This document shows, one piece after another, positions 1-6,045 of a stretch of 7,842 bases of DNA. The notes below the pieces were generated by a model that worked only from the letters and a program-made list of their open reading frames with translations, did no database searches and was not told the origin of the DNA. Made by a program: the position numbers and the translations under genes. This DNA is from Pseudomonadota bacterium (GTDB lineage: Bacteria; Pseudomonadota; Gammaproteobacteria; Burkholderiales; Eutrophovitaceae). How positions within the stretch are numbered: position 1 is the stretch's first letter; each line of letters begins with the position of its first letter. The DNA is taken from assembly GCA_002704665.1 (NCBI GenBank), contig PAHB01000063.1, forward strand, positions 1 through 7,842. The letters run 5' to 3'.

Positions 1-74
1 CCCCATGGCTCAACTGGTAGAGCAACTGATTTGTAATCAGTAGGTTGGAGGTTCAAGTCCTTCTGGGGGCACCA
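1..74 (+). tRNA. tRNA-Thr (anticodon UGU), 5' end cut by window
   Basis: The sequence folds as a tRNA. The D stem is GCTC/GAGC, the anticodon stem ACTGA/TCAGT (25-29/37-41) has the 7-base loop TTTGTAA, and the T arm is GGAGG-TTCAAGT-CCTTC. The anticodon TGT at 32-34 reads ACA, so the tRNA is Thr. The acceptor 3' strand TGGGGGC at 64-70 pairs with only five bases visible at 1-5 (CCCCA), so the first two bases lie outside the window. The discriminator is A71 and CCA is encoded at 72-74. It is the first visible member of a four-tRNA cluster. In an AT-rich phage a UGU tRNA would help decode ACA. Confidence 0.95.
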
Positions 75-75
75 C

Positions 76-143
76 AAACTTGTCAGCCTAATCAATAGAT
101 TTGGTTTGAATGGTGTTTTTGGTGTTTTTGGTAATACAAGTTT
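76..143. repeat. Inverted repeat spanning the Thr-Asp tRNA spacer, with an internal tandem repeat
   Basis: AAACTTGT (76-83) is exactly complementary to ACAAGTTT (136-143). It could fold the whole spacer between tRNA-Thr and tRNA-Asp into a long-loop hairpin. Inside it, the 9-base unit GGTGTTTTT occurs twice in tandem (112-120 and 121-129). No ORF or convincing promoter is visible in the spacer. The stem could guide processing of a polycistronic tRNA transcript, or it could be chance in AT-rich DNA. Confidence 0.4.
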
Positions 144-144
144 T

Positions 145-220
145 GGAGCATTAGTGTAGCGGTTAACACGTCGCCCTGTCACGGCGAAGACCACGGGTTC
201 GATTCCCGTATGCTCCGCCA
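145..220 (+). tRNA. tRNA-Asp (anticodon GUC)
   Basis: This is a complete 76-base cloverleaf. The acceptor GGAGCAT (145-151) pairs with ATGCTCC (210-216). The anticodon stem TCGCC/GGCGA (171-175/183-187) encloses loop CTGTCAC with anticodon GTC at 178-180. The T arm contains CGGGTTCGATTCCCG. The discriminator is G217 and CCA is encoded at 218-220. Only three bases separate it from the next tRNA, so the two are almost certainly co-transcribed and cut apart by host RNases. Confidence 0.96.
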
Positions 221-223
221 TCC

Positions 224-298
224 GGTCCCTTCGTCTATCGGTTAGGACACATGGTTTTCATCCATGAAAGAGGAGTTCGATTCTCCTAGGGACCGCCA
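224..298 (+). tRNA. tRNA-Glu (anticodon UUC)
   Basis: This is a complete 75-base cloverleaf. The acceptor GGTCCCT (224-230) pairs with AGGGACC (288-294). The anticodon stem CATGG/CCATG (250-254/262-266) encloses loop TTTTCAT with anticodon TTC at 257-259. The T loop is TTCGATT. The discriminator is G295 and CCA is encoded at 296-298. UUC reads GAA, a codon frequent in the neighbouring genes. Confidence 0.96.
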
Positions 299-319
299 TC
301 TCAATCAATAATTAATAGT

Positions 320-395
320 GGGCCGGTAGTTCAGTTGGGAGAACGCCTGATTTGCATTCAGGAGGTCGTGGGTTCGACTCCCATTCGGTCCACCA
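320..395 (+). tRNA. tRNA-Ala (anticodon UGC)
   Basis: This is a complete 76-base cloverleaf. The acceptor GGGCCGG (320-326) pairs with TCGGTCC (385-391) including two G-U pairs. The D stem is GTTC/GAAC. The anticodon stem CCTGA/TCAGG (346-350/358-362) encloses loop TTTGCAT with anticodon TGC at 353-355. The T arm is GTGGG-TTCGACT-CCCAT. The discriminator is A392 and CCA is encoded at 393-395. It is the last tRNA of the cluster, and a protein gene begins three bases after its CCA. Confidence 0.95.
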
Positions 396-398
396 GTT

Positions 399-686
399 AT
401 GAAAAAATTTTTTGCTATGCCACTGAAAAGTTACAACGAAAATGTTCCAATCGAGTTGGCCAAAGATCTTTTGGTAAAAGAATCTCCCTTTGTGAAATAT
501 CTTTCAGACAACGGTGCACTTGCAATAAGGCACATGAAGTCACGTGCAACAATGGAGTGCTACGCAGACGAAAAGCATTTAGTGATAGCCAAATTAAAAT
601 ACGGCAAGGTGTTGCCAGGAAAGATGAGTTTTATTGAAATCTTTATTAGAAATCAATTATCAAGGAAGTTGGGAGTAAGTCCTTAA
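399..686 (+). CDS. Hypothetical protein, 95 aa, directly downstream of the tRNA cluster
   Basis: I do not recognise this family. The product is soluble-looking and mildly basic, has a single cysteine (Cys55 in the stretch RATMECYADEK), and has no signal peptide or membrane span. The C-terminal third alternates hydrophobic and charged residues (HLVIAKLKYGKVLPGK, SFIEIFIRNQL) and looks like a small folded domain. The ATG lies three bases after the CCA of tRNA-Ala and no Shine-Dalgarno is visible. An internal ATG at 417 is an alternative start. It is probably co-transcribed with the tRNAs and freed when the tRNA 3' end is processed. Its TAA overlaps the TAA of the convergent 26-aa gene in a shared TTAA (683-686). 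A longer frame at 335-637 running through tRNA-Ala is rejected. Confidence 0.6.
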   Translation: MKKFFAMPLKSYNENVPIELAKDLLVKESPFVKYLSDNGALAIRHMKSRATMECYADEKHLVIAKLKYGKVLPGKMSFIEIFIRNQLSRKLGVSP

Positions 687-763
687 TTGCAACAATCAGA
701 ACAGTTACAATCTTTATCACAAGGACAACCGCAACCGCATTCTTTACATTCTTTTGTTTTCAT
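683..763 (-). CDS. Cysteine-rich 26-aa peptide, metallothionein-like
   Basis: The minus-strand frame opens with ATG at 763-761 and ends with TAA at 685-683. Nine of 26 residues are cysteine, at positions 6, 9, 11, 13, 15, 19, 21, 24 and 25. They form CxxC, CxC and CC spacings, for example CGCGCPC at 9-15 and CNCSDCC at 19-25. There are no aromatic residues or histidines; Lys, Asp and Glu fill the gaps. This composition is that of small metallothioneins; the Neurospora copper metallothionein is of similar size. The ATG follows the stop of the 64-aa gene by four bases, so the two should share a message. No Shine-Dalgarno is visible. Metal binding is inferred from composition only. Alternatives are a radical-SAM-modified peptide substrate, or an unexpressed frame. 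Confidence 0.5.
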   Translation of the reverse strand: MKTKECKECGCGCPCDKDCNCSDCCN

Positions 764-767
764 ATTG

Positions 768-962
768 TTATTTATTTTTTGGATTAGTTAAAAAATCCAT
801 AGTTATAATCTGGTCTTCGGGAACTATTATCGTATCTTTTTGTTCTACTTTTTTTTTACGAGCCTTTCGAGCATCAGACTTTCTTCGCAACGCATCTTGC
901 TTTGCTTGTTTGCGTTCTGCTCTTTCTCCTCGTTGAGATTTGTATGTGTGGTGTATTCCCAT
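768..962 (-). CDS. Small highly basic hypothetical protein, 64 aa
   Basis: I do not recognise this family. Residues 8-42 are rich in Lys, Arg, Ala and Gln (QRGERAERKQAKQDALRRKS and on), with the look of a charged single helix or nucleic-acid-binding tail. Residues 43-64 are more ordinary (TIIVPEDQIITMDFL). There is no signal peptide or membrane segment. The start is ATG at 962, exactly 8 bases downstream of an ATTAAATA box on this strand, which supports it being real. It diverges from the radical SAM gene at 993 across a symmetrical promoter, and the 26-aa cysteine-rich gene follows four bases after its stop. It could be a nucleic-acid-binding accessory protein, but nothing in the sequence proves this. 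The opposite-strand frame at 754-936 is taken as a shadow. Confidence 0.6.
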   Translation of the reverse strand: MGIHHTYKSQRGERAERKQAKQDALRRKSDARKARKKKVEQKDTIIVPEDQIITMDFLTNPKNK

Positions 963-970
963 GATACGTG

Positions 971-978
971 TATTTAAT
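971..978 (-). promoter_or_regulatory. Late-promoter-like box ATTAAATA for the 962 gene
   Basis: Read on the minus strand, the box is ATTAAATA, one or two changes from the T4 late promoter TATAAATA. Exactly 8 bases separate it from the ATG at 962. With T4 geometry (start about 5-6 bases after the box) the mRNA leader would be only a few bases. It forms the left half of the palindrome TATTTAATTAAATA at 971-984. Confidence 0.55.
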
Positions 979-984
979 TAAATA
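977..984 (+). promoter_or_regulatory. Late-promoter-like box ATTAAATA for the 993 gene
   Basis: This is the plus-strand copy of the same box. It forms the right half of the palindrome at 971-984 and sits exactly 8 bases before the ATG at 993. No other promoter elements and no Shine-Dalgarno lie between the box and the ATG. Confidence 0.55.
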
Positions 985-992
985 ATAGTCTT

Positions 993-2132
993 ATGCAAGA
1001 AGAAAAATTCTATTGTCCCATGCCCTTTTATCATTTTTATATGGTAAGTGGTTACAATAATGTAAAGGCTTGTTGTAACACCACTGCACGGTATAAAGCA
1101 GATACTAAAGATGTCAAGAACACAACGGAGTTTATAGACAGGAACTGGAACAACGAAGGCCTCAAGAAAGAAAGGCGAGATATATTGAACGGTAGGATGC
1201 CACAAGGTTGTAAACGTTGTGTTGAAAAAACACCAAAGTCTTGGCAGATGAAAAGGCGGGTGCATAGAGATTACAAAATTAAAGACTTAATCAAACTGAA
1301 TTATCTATTGGAAGATGGAACAATGATCGTCCCACCAAGAAGTTTTGATATGAGAGCAGATATTACTTGTCAGGCAAACTGTATCATGTGTGGTCCTTAT
1401 AGTAGTAGCAAGTGGGAATCAACAGTCAAAAATGATAAAGTCAACATAAGCAAATATCAGGGAGATTTTGTATTGCCTAAACACAACATACAAACTGATT
1501 TTGAATGGTTAGACAGAATAGATAAGGTCCCATATTTGAATCTTGCAGGCGGCGAGCCATTCCTCAACAACAGAGATTTCAGTTACCTATATAAAAATAT
1601 TGATAAGGTACAAAATTTTAGAGTGATATCCAACATACAATATATGCCAGACGAAATTTTTGACTTCCTTGAAAAGTATTCACACAAGATTACCTTCATG
1701 GTAAGTTGTGATGGACTTGAGGACATTTATGAATTTATTAGAGCACCATTGAAATGGAAACAGTTTGTAAAGAATTGGAACAGATTAAAAAATATTTACA
1801 AGGATAAAACTTATTCTAACAAACTTACCATCTTCTGGGTGAAGATGAAATACAACCAACATCAACTAAAAGATGCTTTTAAATTTTTCTATCCTCACAT
1901 TATAGGAACGCAACCAGTAGATCAGTTTCCGTTTTTGCAAGAAGACTCGATAAATGAGGATACTCCTACCCCAGACAATGTTAAATTGGATGCACAATTC
2001 ATTGAGTATACTAGGATGTACGCAAAGGCAAACAAGATTAAGATTCCAAAAATTATAAAAGGTATGATGTTAGAGAAAAGACAAACAGTGATAAAATCCA
2101 GACACAAGGGAAAAATTAATCTTAAAATTTAA
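993..2132 (+). CDS. Radical SAM protein with N-terminal twitch-like cysteine domain
   Basis: The 379-aa product has the radical SAM signature CxxxCxxC at Cys126/130/133 (TCQANCIMCG), which binds the [4Fe-4S] cluster that cleaves S-adenosylmethionine. The GGEP motif at 186-189 contacts SAM, and SCDG (238-241) with Arg250 continues the partial TIM barrel. Before the barrel, Cys8, Cys27/28 and the pair Cys73/Cys76 (GCKRC) form a separate N-terminal module that resembles a twitch/SPASM auxiliary-cluster domain moved to the front. Lys/Arg-rich residues end the protein. The substrate cannot be read from the sequence. ATG 993 is favoured because it sits 8 bases after an ATTAAATA box. The 3' end shares TTAA with the stop of the convergent reductase gene. 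The 432-aa product of 4734-6032 has the same domain order and is probably a distant paralogue. Confidence 0.9.
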   Translation: MQEEKFYCPMPFYHFYMVSGYNNVKACCNTTARYKADTKDVKNTTEFIDRNWNNEGLKKERRDILNGRMPQGCKRCVEKTPKSWQMKRRVHRDYKIKDLIKLNYLLEDGTMIVPPRSFDMRADITCQANCIMCGPYSSSKWESTVKNDKVNISKYQGDFVLPKHNIQTDFEWLDRIDKVPYLNLAGGEPFLNNRDFSYLYKNIDKVQNFRVISNIQYMPDEIFDFLEKYSHKITFMVSCDGLEDIYEFIRAPLKWKQFVKNWNRLKNIYKDKTYSNKLTIFWVKMKYNQHQLKDAFKFFYPHIIGTQPVDQFPFLQEDSINEDTPTPDNVKLDAQFIEYTRMYAKANKIKIPKIIKGMMLEKRQTVIKSRHKGKINLKI

Positions 2133-2857
2133 CCTACAAAGGCTTTTTCGTATACAAAGTCTGCCGGCTTTCCATTGGTACCAACTTTCCATCCACCTTC
2201 CTTCAAATATTCTATCATCTCGGTATTGAATTCTGGCGATCCGCATAACATCACGTTATCAGTTTCAGGAGACCATTTTGGTATCTCTAATAGTTTAAAT
2301 GCAGTTTCTTCCTTTATAAAATTTGTTATTCTTCCTCTGTTTGGCCAATCCTGTTCTCTGGTTACAGTAGGAAAGTACTGCACTAGATTTTTCATTGTCA
2401 AATTGAACAGATAATCATAGTATGCTAATTCTTTTTTTTCTCTAACTGTATGACAAACAATTATTTTGTTGAATTTTAGATATGTGTTTGCATCTCTGCA
2501 TATGCTTACAAAAGGTGCAAGTCCTGTGCCTGTGCCTATGAGCCATAAGTTTCTACCCGGTTGTAAAGAATCACAAGTCAAGGTGCCAACCGCTTTTTTG
2601 CCAACTTCTATTTCGTCACCAACTTTTATATCTTTTAATTTTGAAGTCAGTGGTCCTTCAGGGACGACAATGGATAAAAACTCTAAATAATCTTCGTTAG
2701 GTCCATTCACCATTGAGTATGCTCGTTTAGGTGTGTCCTTCAGACCAATCATTGTAAATTGTCCTGCCTCAAATCTAAATGCAGTATTACGTGTAGTTTT
2801 AAATGAAAATAATTTATCTGTTAGATGTTTTACTTGGGTTACTGTCTCTGTGTGCAT
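2129..2857 (-). CDS. fpr: Ferredoxin/flavodoxin-NADP+ reductase (FPR type)
   Basis: The 242-aa flavoprotein has bacterial FPR features in order: GQF at 32-34, the FAD-binding RAYS at 45-48, GPLTSKL at 68-74 for the FAD pyrophosphate, the nucleotide-binding GTGTGLAPF at 108-116, CGSPE at 205-209, and a C-terminal tail ending EKAFVG as in bacterial subclass-A enzymes. Length matches the family (about 250 aa). It should pass electrons from NADPH to ferredoxin or flavodoxin in the cytosol, or the reverse. Lying among three radical SAM genes, its likely job is to reduce the carrier that feeds their clusters; this is inference, and no ferredoxin or flavodoxin gene is in the window. ATG 2857 lies four bases after the upstream stop and five after a TTTAAATA box that overlaps that stop. 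The gene symbol reflects family, not proven orthology. Confidence 0.93.
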   Translation of the reverse strand: MHTETVTQVKHLTDKLFSFKTTRNTAFRFEAGQFTMIGLKDTPKRAYSMVNGPNEDYLEFLSIVVPEGPLTSKLKDIKVGDEIEVGKKAVGTLTCDSLQPGRNLWLIGTGTGLAPFVSICRDANTYLKFNKIIVCHTVREKKELAYYDYLFNLTMKNLVQYFPTVTREQDWPNRGRITNFIKEETAFKLLEIPKWSPETDNVMLCGSPEFNTEMIEYLKEGGWKVGTNGKPADFVYEKAFVG

Positions 2858-2861
2858 AGTG

Positions 2862-3824
2862 CTATTTAAACTTGGTCGCTAATTGGTCGAAGCCATTCCG
2901 GCATAAGTCTTTGTTGCATTTCCAAGCATCGTTTTGCCATGATACATCTCTATACAAAACATTACCCAAACTTTTATCTTCACCGCACCAGCCACGCCAT
3001 ACCCTGCCACGTTGATCTATTACAAATTGATCTTTACCCGCATTACATCTATAACCTTTGAAGTTCCAATTTTTTTCAATAGGTTTATCTTTTTTAATTT
3101 TATCAAGATCTTCTTTTGTGATATCATGTCTTGCACGAGCCACTCCATCGTACTTCAAATTTCCAAGATACATTGTTTGTTCTGGATCCCAATCCTCGTT
3201 ACGCTCGTTAAAATAATATTTTAATTGATAAGTTTTATATGGTAGATATTGAAAACCTTTTGTAAAATTTGAGTAGAGTAATTTAAGTTCTATGGGATAT
3301 CCTTTGCTTTTGAATTGTTCATAAACCGAAATTGCTTTGGCCCATTGGTCGTCTGAATTTGTACAATGCATCATGATCCTTACGTGTACCTTACGTTGAT
3401 CATTAAAATCTTTTTGGGCCATTAAAAAGTCTACTACCTTTTCAATGTGTTCTTGGTCTGCAAATTCTGTGTGGTAACTTATTTCAACTGTGCTGAAATA
3501 ATGATAGTGTTCTTCAAACCATTTTAAACTTGCACTACCGTTAGTGGTAAGTTTATTCTGTAATTGTTTATTGCCCATCCTCTGACACATTTCTAACAAT
3601 GCTGGGTTGAGTGTAGGTTCTCCTCCAACAAATTCAAATGCAGGTTCACGATCAATCATTCGTAGAGAAGATACCGTGTACTGGATAGCATCAATTAATA
3701 TCTTAGGGTCTGGAAACTTTACTGTGCTGGTGTGTAATTGTTTCGGACAATAAGAACAATCATAATTGCATACGTTTCCAAACAACCATTGTATTCTGGT
3801 CAATTTTGGTTCTTGCATATTCAT
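2862..3824 (-). CDS. Radical SAM protein with C-terminal auxiliary cysteine domain
   Basis: The 320-aa product starts almost at once with the radical SAM motif CxxxCxxC at Cys19/23/26 (CNYDCSYC). GGEPTLNP at 67-74 follows as SAM-binding motif and TTNGS at 93-97 as the next barrel strand. After the barrel, Cys260, Cys280, Cys303 and Cys308 lie around FVIDQRGRVWRGWCGEDKSLGN, a layout typical of a twitch/SPASM domain holding an extra Fe-S cluster. Its architecture is therefore the reverse of the other two radical SAM proteins here. The substrate is unknown; such domains occur in peptide-modifying and sugar-modifying enzymes. ATG 3824 is taken as start, with a second in-frame ATG two codons on (3818). 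A TTTAAATA box ends six bases upstream. The TAG stop lies inside the promoter box for the reductase gene. Confidence 0.92.
   Translation of the reverse strand: MNMQEPKLTRIQWLFGNVCNYDCSYCPKQLHTSTVKFPDPKILIDAIQYTVSSLRMIDREPAFEFVGGEPTLNPALLEMCQRMGNKQLQNKLTTNGSASLKWFEEHYHYFSTVEISYHTEFADQEHIEKVVDFLMAQKDFNDQRKVHVRIMMHCTNSDDQWAKAISVYEQFKSKGYPIELKLLYSNFTKGFQYLPYKTYQLKYYFNERNEDWDPEQTMYLGNLKYDGVARARHDITKEDLDKIKKDKPIEKNWNFKGYRCNAGKDQFVIDQRGRVWRGWCGEDKSLGNVLYRDVSWQNDAWKCNKDLCRNGFDQLATKFK
2863..2870 (-). promoter_or_regulatory. Late-promoter-like box TTTAAATA before the reductase gene
   Basis: Read on the minus strand, the box is TTTAAATA and ends five bases before the ATG at 2857. It is built from the last codons and stop of the upstream radical SAM gene (TTT AAA TAG). 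If used, transcription would begin at about the A of the ATG, giving a leaderless message. Chance is possible in AT-rich DNA, but the spacing fits the other boxes. Confidence 0.42.
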
Positions 3825-3830
3825 TTAACA

Positions 3831-3838
3831 TATTTAAA
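3831..3838 (-). promoter_or_regulatory. Late-promoter-like box TTTAAATA before the 3824 gene
   Basis: The minus strand reads TTTAAATA in the 20-base gap between the stop of the PLP enzyme gene (3845) and the ATG at 3824. Six bases separate box and ATG. Position and sequence match the box at 2863-2870. Confidence 0.45.
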
Positions 3839-3844
3839 TGAATT

Positions 3845-4741
3845 TTATCTTGGTAAACTGCCCTCTGTTATGCCATATTCCAAAAACAACAATGCTTGTT
3901 TCATAGGCACAGCCTTTTTGATTCTGCCATCGTCGTGCGTTGAAAATGCTACGTGTATTGCAGGAGAAGGTGCTAAATTTTTACATTGTGAGATTATGTT
4001 GTCGTAATGCCCACCATATTTGTTCCACCAAAAATCTGTTCCGAACTTATCCATGAATTTTATTCCTGTGTATAGATTGGGTATAGCCATGAAGTTGTTG
4101 TCGTTCATGTACTGCACAGGACCTTCGAGTGTTTTCCTTGTGTATCTCATACCACATCTATGTTCGCTTATTCCGTATGCCTTTGTCAAACTTGTTGTAA
4201 CAGAAACTATTGCAGGGTGATCAACATTGAAAGTGATTCCCTTGCTACAAGGAAACCATGCCGCATCTATGTGTACAGGAATATTTTTTGACAAGCAAGT
4301 TTCAAGTATGTCGTCCATGCTAGGGTGTACTCCATAAGTTTCTCCACAGAACGGCATTGATATCAAAAGCACATCTCCTGTTTGCAAGGTGTCCACAGTA
4401 CGTTTTGTTATGTTCGGAAACAGTACTTCGTGGTAGAAGAAGTCTCCTTCAAATATCACTACTTTGTTTTGGTTCATGACGTACAAATCATTAATGGCAT
4501 TTGTAACACCAATGCAAACTTTTTTATCAGGAAAACTTTCTAGTCCTTGCAGTTTGACCAACTTATGATCTAACACCCATTTATGAAATTTTTCTTTGTA
4601 TTCGTTTATCAACTTTGTTCCGCCTGCAAAGTTTGTGTACTGCATTGTAGAAAGGAAATCATGAACTTCCTTGTCATACATTGGACGTTTCCTTTTTGCG
4701 TCTCTTGGTATAAGTTTTTCAACTGTGTCTATGTTAATCAT
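3845..4741 (-). CDS. Short fold-type-I PLP-dependent enzyme (aminotransferase-like)
   Basis: The 298-aa protein has a fold-type-I PLP core. GVTNA at 78-82 is in the place of the phosphate-binding turn. D159 in VHIDAAWF is the usual aspartate that pairs with the pyridine nitrogen. Lys187 in SLTKAYG is the expected Schiff-base lysine, and R195 in HRCGMRY follows as in aminotransferases (SxxK-x(7)-RxG). Family members are usually about 350-430 aa, so the C-terminal small domain is much reduced, which may affect substrate choice or dimer form. The reaction could be transamination, decarboxylation or C-S cleavage; the motifs alone do not decide. ATG 4741 lies inside the end of the upstream radical SAM gene (8-base overlap, TATATGATTAA), pointing to coupled translation and a shared pathway. 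Confidence 0.85.
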   Translation of the reverse strand: MINIDTVEKLIPRDAKRKRPMYDKEVHDFLSTMQYTNFAGGTKLINEYKEKFHKWVLDHKLVKLQGLESFPDKKVCIGVTNAINDLYVMNQNKVVIFEGDFFYHEVLFPNITKRTVDTLQTGDVLLISMPFCGETYGVHPSMDDILETCLSKNIPVHIDAAWFPCSKGITFNVDHPAIVSVTTSLTKAYGISEHRCGMRYTRKTLEGPVQYMNDNNFMAIPNLYTGIKFMDKFGTDFWWNKYGGHYDNIISQCKNLAPSPAIHVAFSTHDDGRIKKAVPMKQALLFLEYGITEGSLPR

Positions 4742-6032
4742 ATAATCTCATCAAGTTATCTACCGGTTTTGAAATGTATCTAAGGTTGAATCCTCTTACA
4801 GTATCCATCCAAACTACATAATCATAAAACATTTTTCTCCATTTGTCTAGTTCTTTTTTACCAAGCATCTTATGACTAGGCAAAAATTGCAATCTCATGG
4901 CATCCTCTAATTGCTGTTTGTTGAATATGTTTTTGTTTATCAATGCTGTGATATCCTTCTCAAAAATATTCAATATTTCTTTTTTGTCCTGTTCCAACAA
5001 TATGCCTTGATCGCTCCATGGTTCACCTGCAAATCCAAATGCAAAACTATATTTTTTATCAAATGTGCCATCTCTTTTTTTGTAGTTCATCACAAAATAT
5101 TTCATGAAATGATTGATAGTGTCCATCACGTTGTGGATATTGTAGATGCTGGTACACATATTGACATCCAATCTTCTTATGTTTGGCAACTGTGATAGCA
5201 TCTCGTAGTTGTCGTTGATCTTGTCAAAGTCATAACCCCTTACCCACTCGTAGGTTTTTCCAACTCCATCGATACTGGCGTTTATGTTTAGGTTGGAAAG
5301 TTTTTCAAATATAGCCAATGTCTTCGCTGGTATATGGGTTATGTTTGATACTATTATTATTTTTATATCTGGTTTAACTTTGGTCAAGGCATCCAGCAGA
5401 TACAAACAATTTTTATCATACAACGGTTCACCTCCCTTGATCATTATAAGTTCTATGTCGCTGATGTTTTCAATGATACTGTCGACAAAATTTTTCTTTA
5501 GTGTGTACTGCTTGAAAGGCACACCCGCTAGGAATCCAGGATAGGCGTCTCGATGTTTTCTTATGTGTTCAGGCATGGATTCCTCCTGTTTCAACCAACC
5601 GGAACTGTGTGTATGATTACACATGGCACAGGCCAGATTGCATTGATTACTGAAGTTTAGTTCCAATGATTTTACTTTGGGTTTGTGTTTCACAGTCACA
5701 ATGTCCTCAACATCTGCAAACAGGTCATCAAGATTTTTCTCCACACGTTTCCTACGAGCAACCTTGATCCTTTGGCTTAGAAGTCCTTTCGCTTCTTTCC
5801 TGTAACAAACACTACAAGCATCAACTCTTTCATCCCGAGACATCTTGTCTCTCATTATGCTCATCTTGTCGCCATGGAATATGTCGTTGATTGTTTCATT
5901 GCCTGTCCGCAGGTCAGCAAACATCATTTCAGGGTTGTCAGTCCAAGCAGGACACGGGATCGCCTTTCCCCTGGGATCAACAGTGAAACCCTCAAAAGGC
6001 AAATAGCAGTAGTGTTTTTTTGCGTATTCCAT
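4734..6032 (-). CDS. Radical SAM protein with N-terminal twitch-like cysteine domain (second copy type)
   Basis: The 432-aa product begins with a cysteine module: Cys9 and Cys27 flank FEGFTVDPRGKAIPCPAWT, and Cys73/Cys76 form ACSVCYRKE, a pattern like an auxiliary Fe-S (twitch/SPASM) domain placed first. The radical SAM motif is CNLACAMC at Cys131/135/138, followed by KGGEPL at 199-204 and SIDG at 253-256 with Arg265. A long C-terminal part (about 310-432) rich in aromatic and charged residues has no motif I recognise. It shares domain order with the product of 993-2132 but is longer and clearly diverged. It is the first gene of the minus-strand run and its stop region contains the ATG of the PLP enzyme gene. 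Start ATG 6032 is 13 bases after an ATTAAATA box. Substrate unknown. Confidence 0.91.
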   Translation of the reverse strand: MEYAKKHYCYLPFEGFTVDPRGKAIPCPAWTDNPEMMFADLRTGNETINDIFHGDKMSIMRDKMSRDERVDACSVCYRKEAKGLLSQRIKVARRKRVEKNLDDLFADVEDIVTVKHKPKVKSLELNFSNQCNLACAMCNHTHSSGWLKQEESMPEHIRKHRDAYPGFLAGVPFKQYTLKKNFVDSIIENISDIELIMIKGGEPLYDKNCLYLLDALTKVKPDIKIIIVSNITHIPAKTLAIFEKLSNLNINASIDGVGKTYEWVRGYDFDKINDNYEMLSQLPNIRRLDVNMCTSIYNIHNVMDTINHFMKYFVMNYKKRDGTFDKKYSFAFGFAGEPWSDQGILLEQDKKEILNIFEKDITALINKNIFNKQQLEDAMRLQFLPSHKMLGKKELDKWRKMFYDYVVWMDTVRGFNLRYISKPVDNLMRLYD

Positions 6033-6045
6033 TTTATTATAGTGG

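Noticed and set aside
112..129. The tandem GGTGTTTTT repeat as start of a CRISPR or iteron array
   Set aside because: There are only two adjacent copies with no spacers, which is consistent with a simple slippage repeat.
106..137. A sigma-70-like promoter (TTGAAT ... TAATAC) in the Thr-Asp tRNA spacer
   Set aside because: The spacing is about 20 bases and the -10 match is poor. The tRNAs are more simply read as one transcript starting left of the window.
335..637. A 100-aa plus-strand frame starting inside tRNA-Ala
   Set aside because: It runs through a well-formed tRNA gene, and its translation lacks protein-like character compared with the 399-686 frame that covers the same DNA.
754..936. 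A 60-aa plus-strand frame with a hydrophobic start, looking like a membrane peptide
   Set aside because: It is the complement of the basic 64-aa gene at 768-962, which has a promoter box at the right spacing. Complements of Lys-rich genes commonly give Phe/Leu/Ser-rich shadows.
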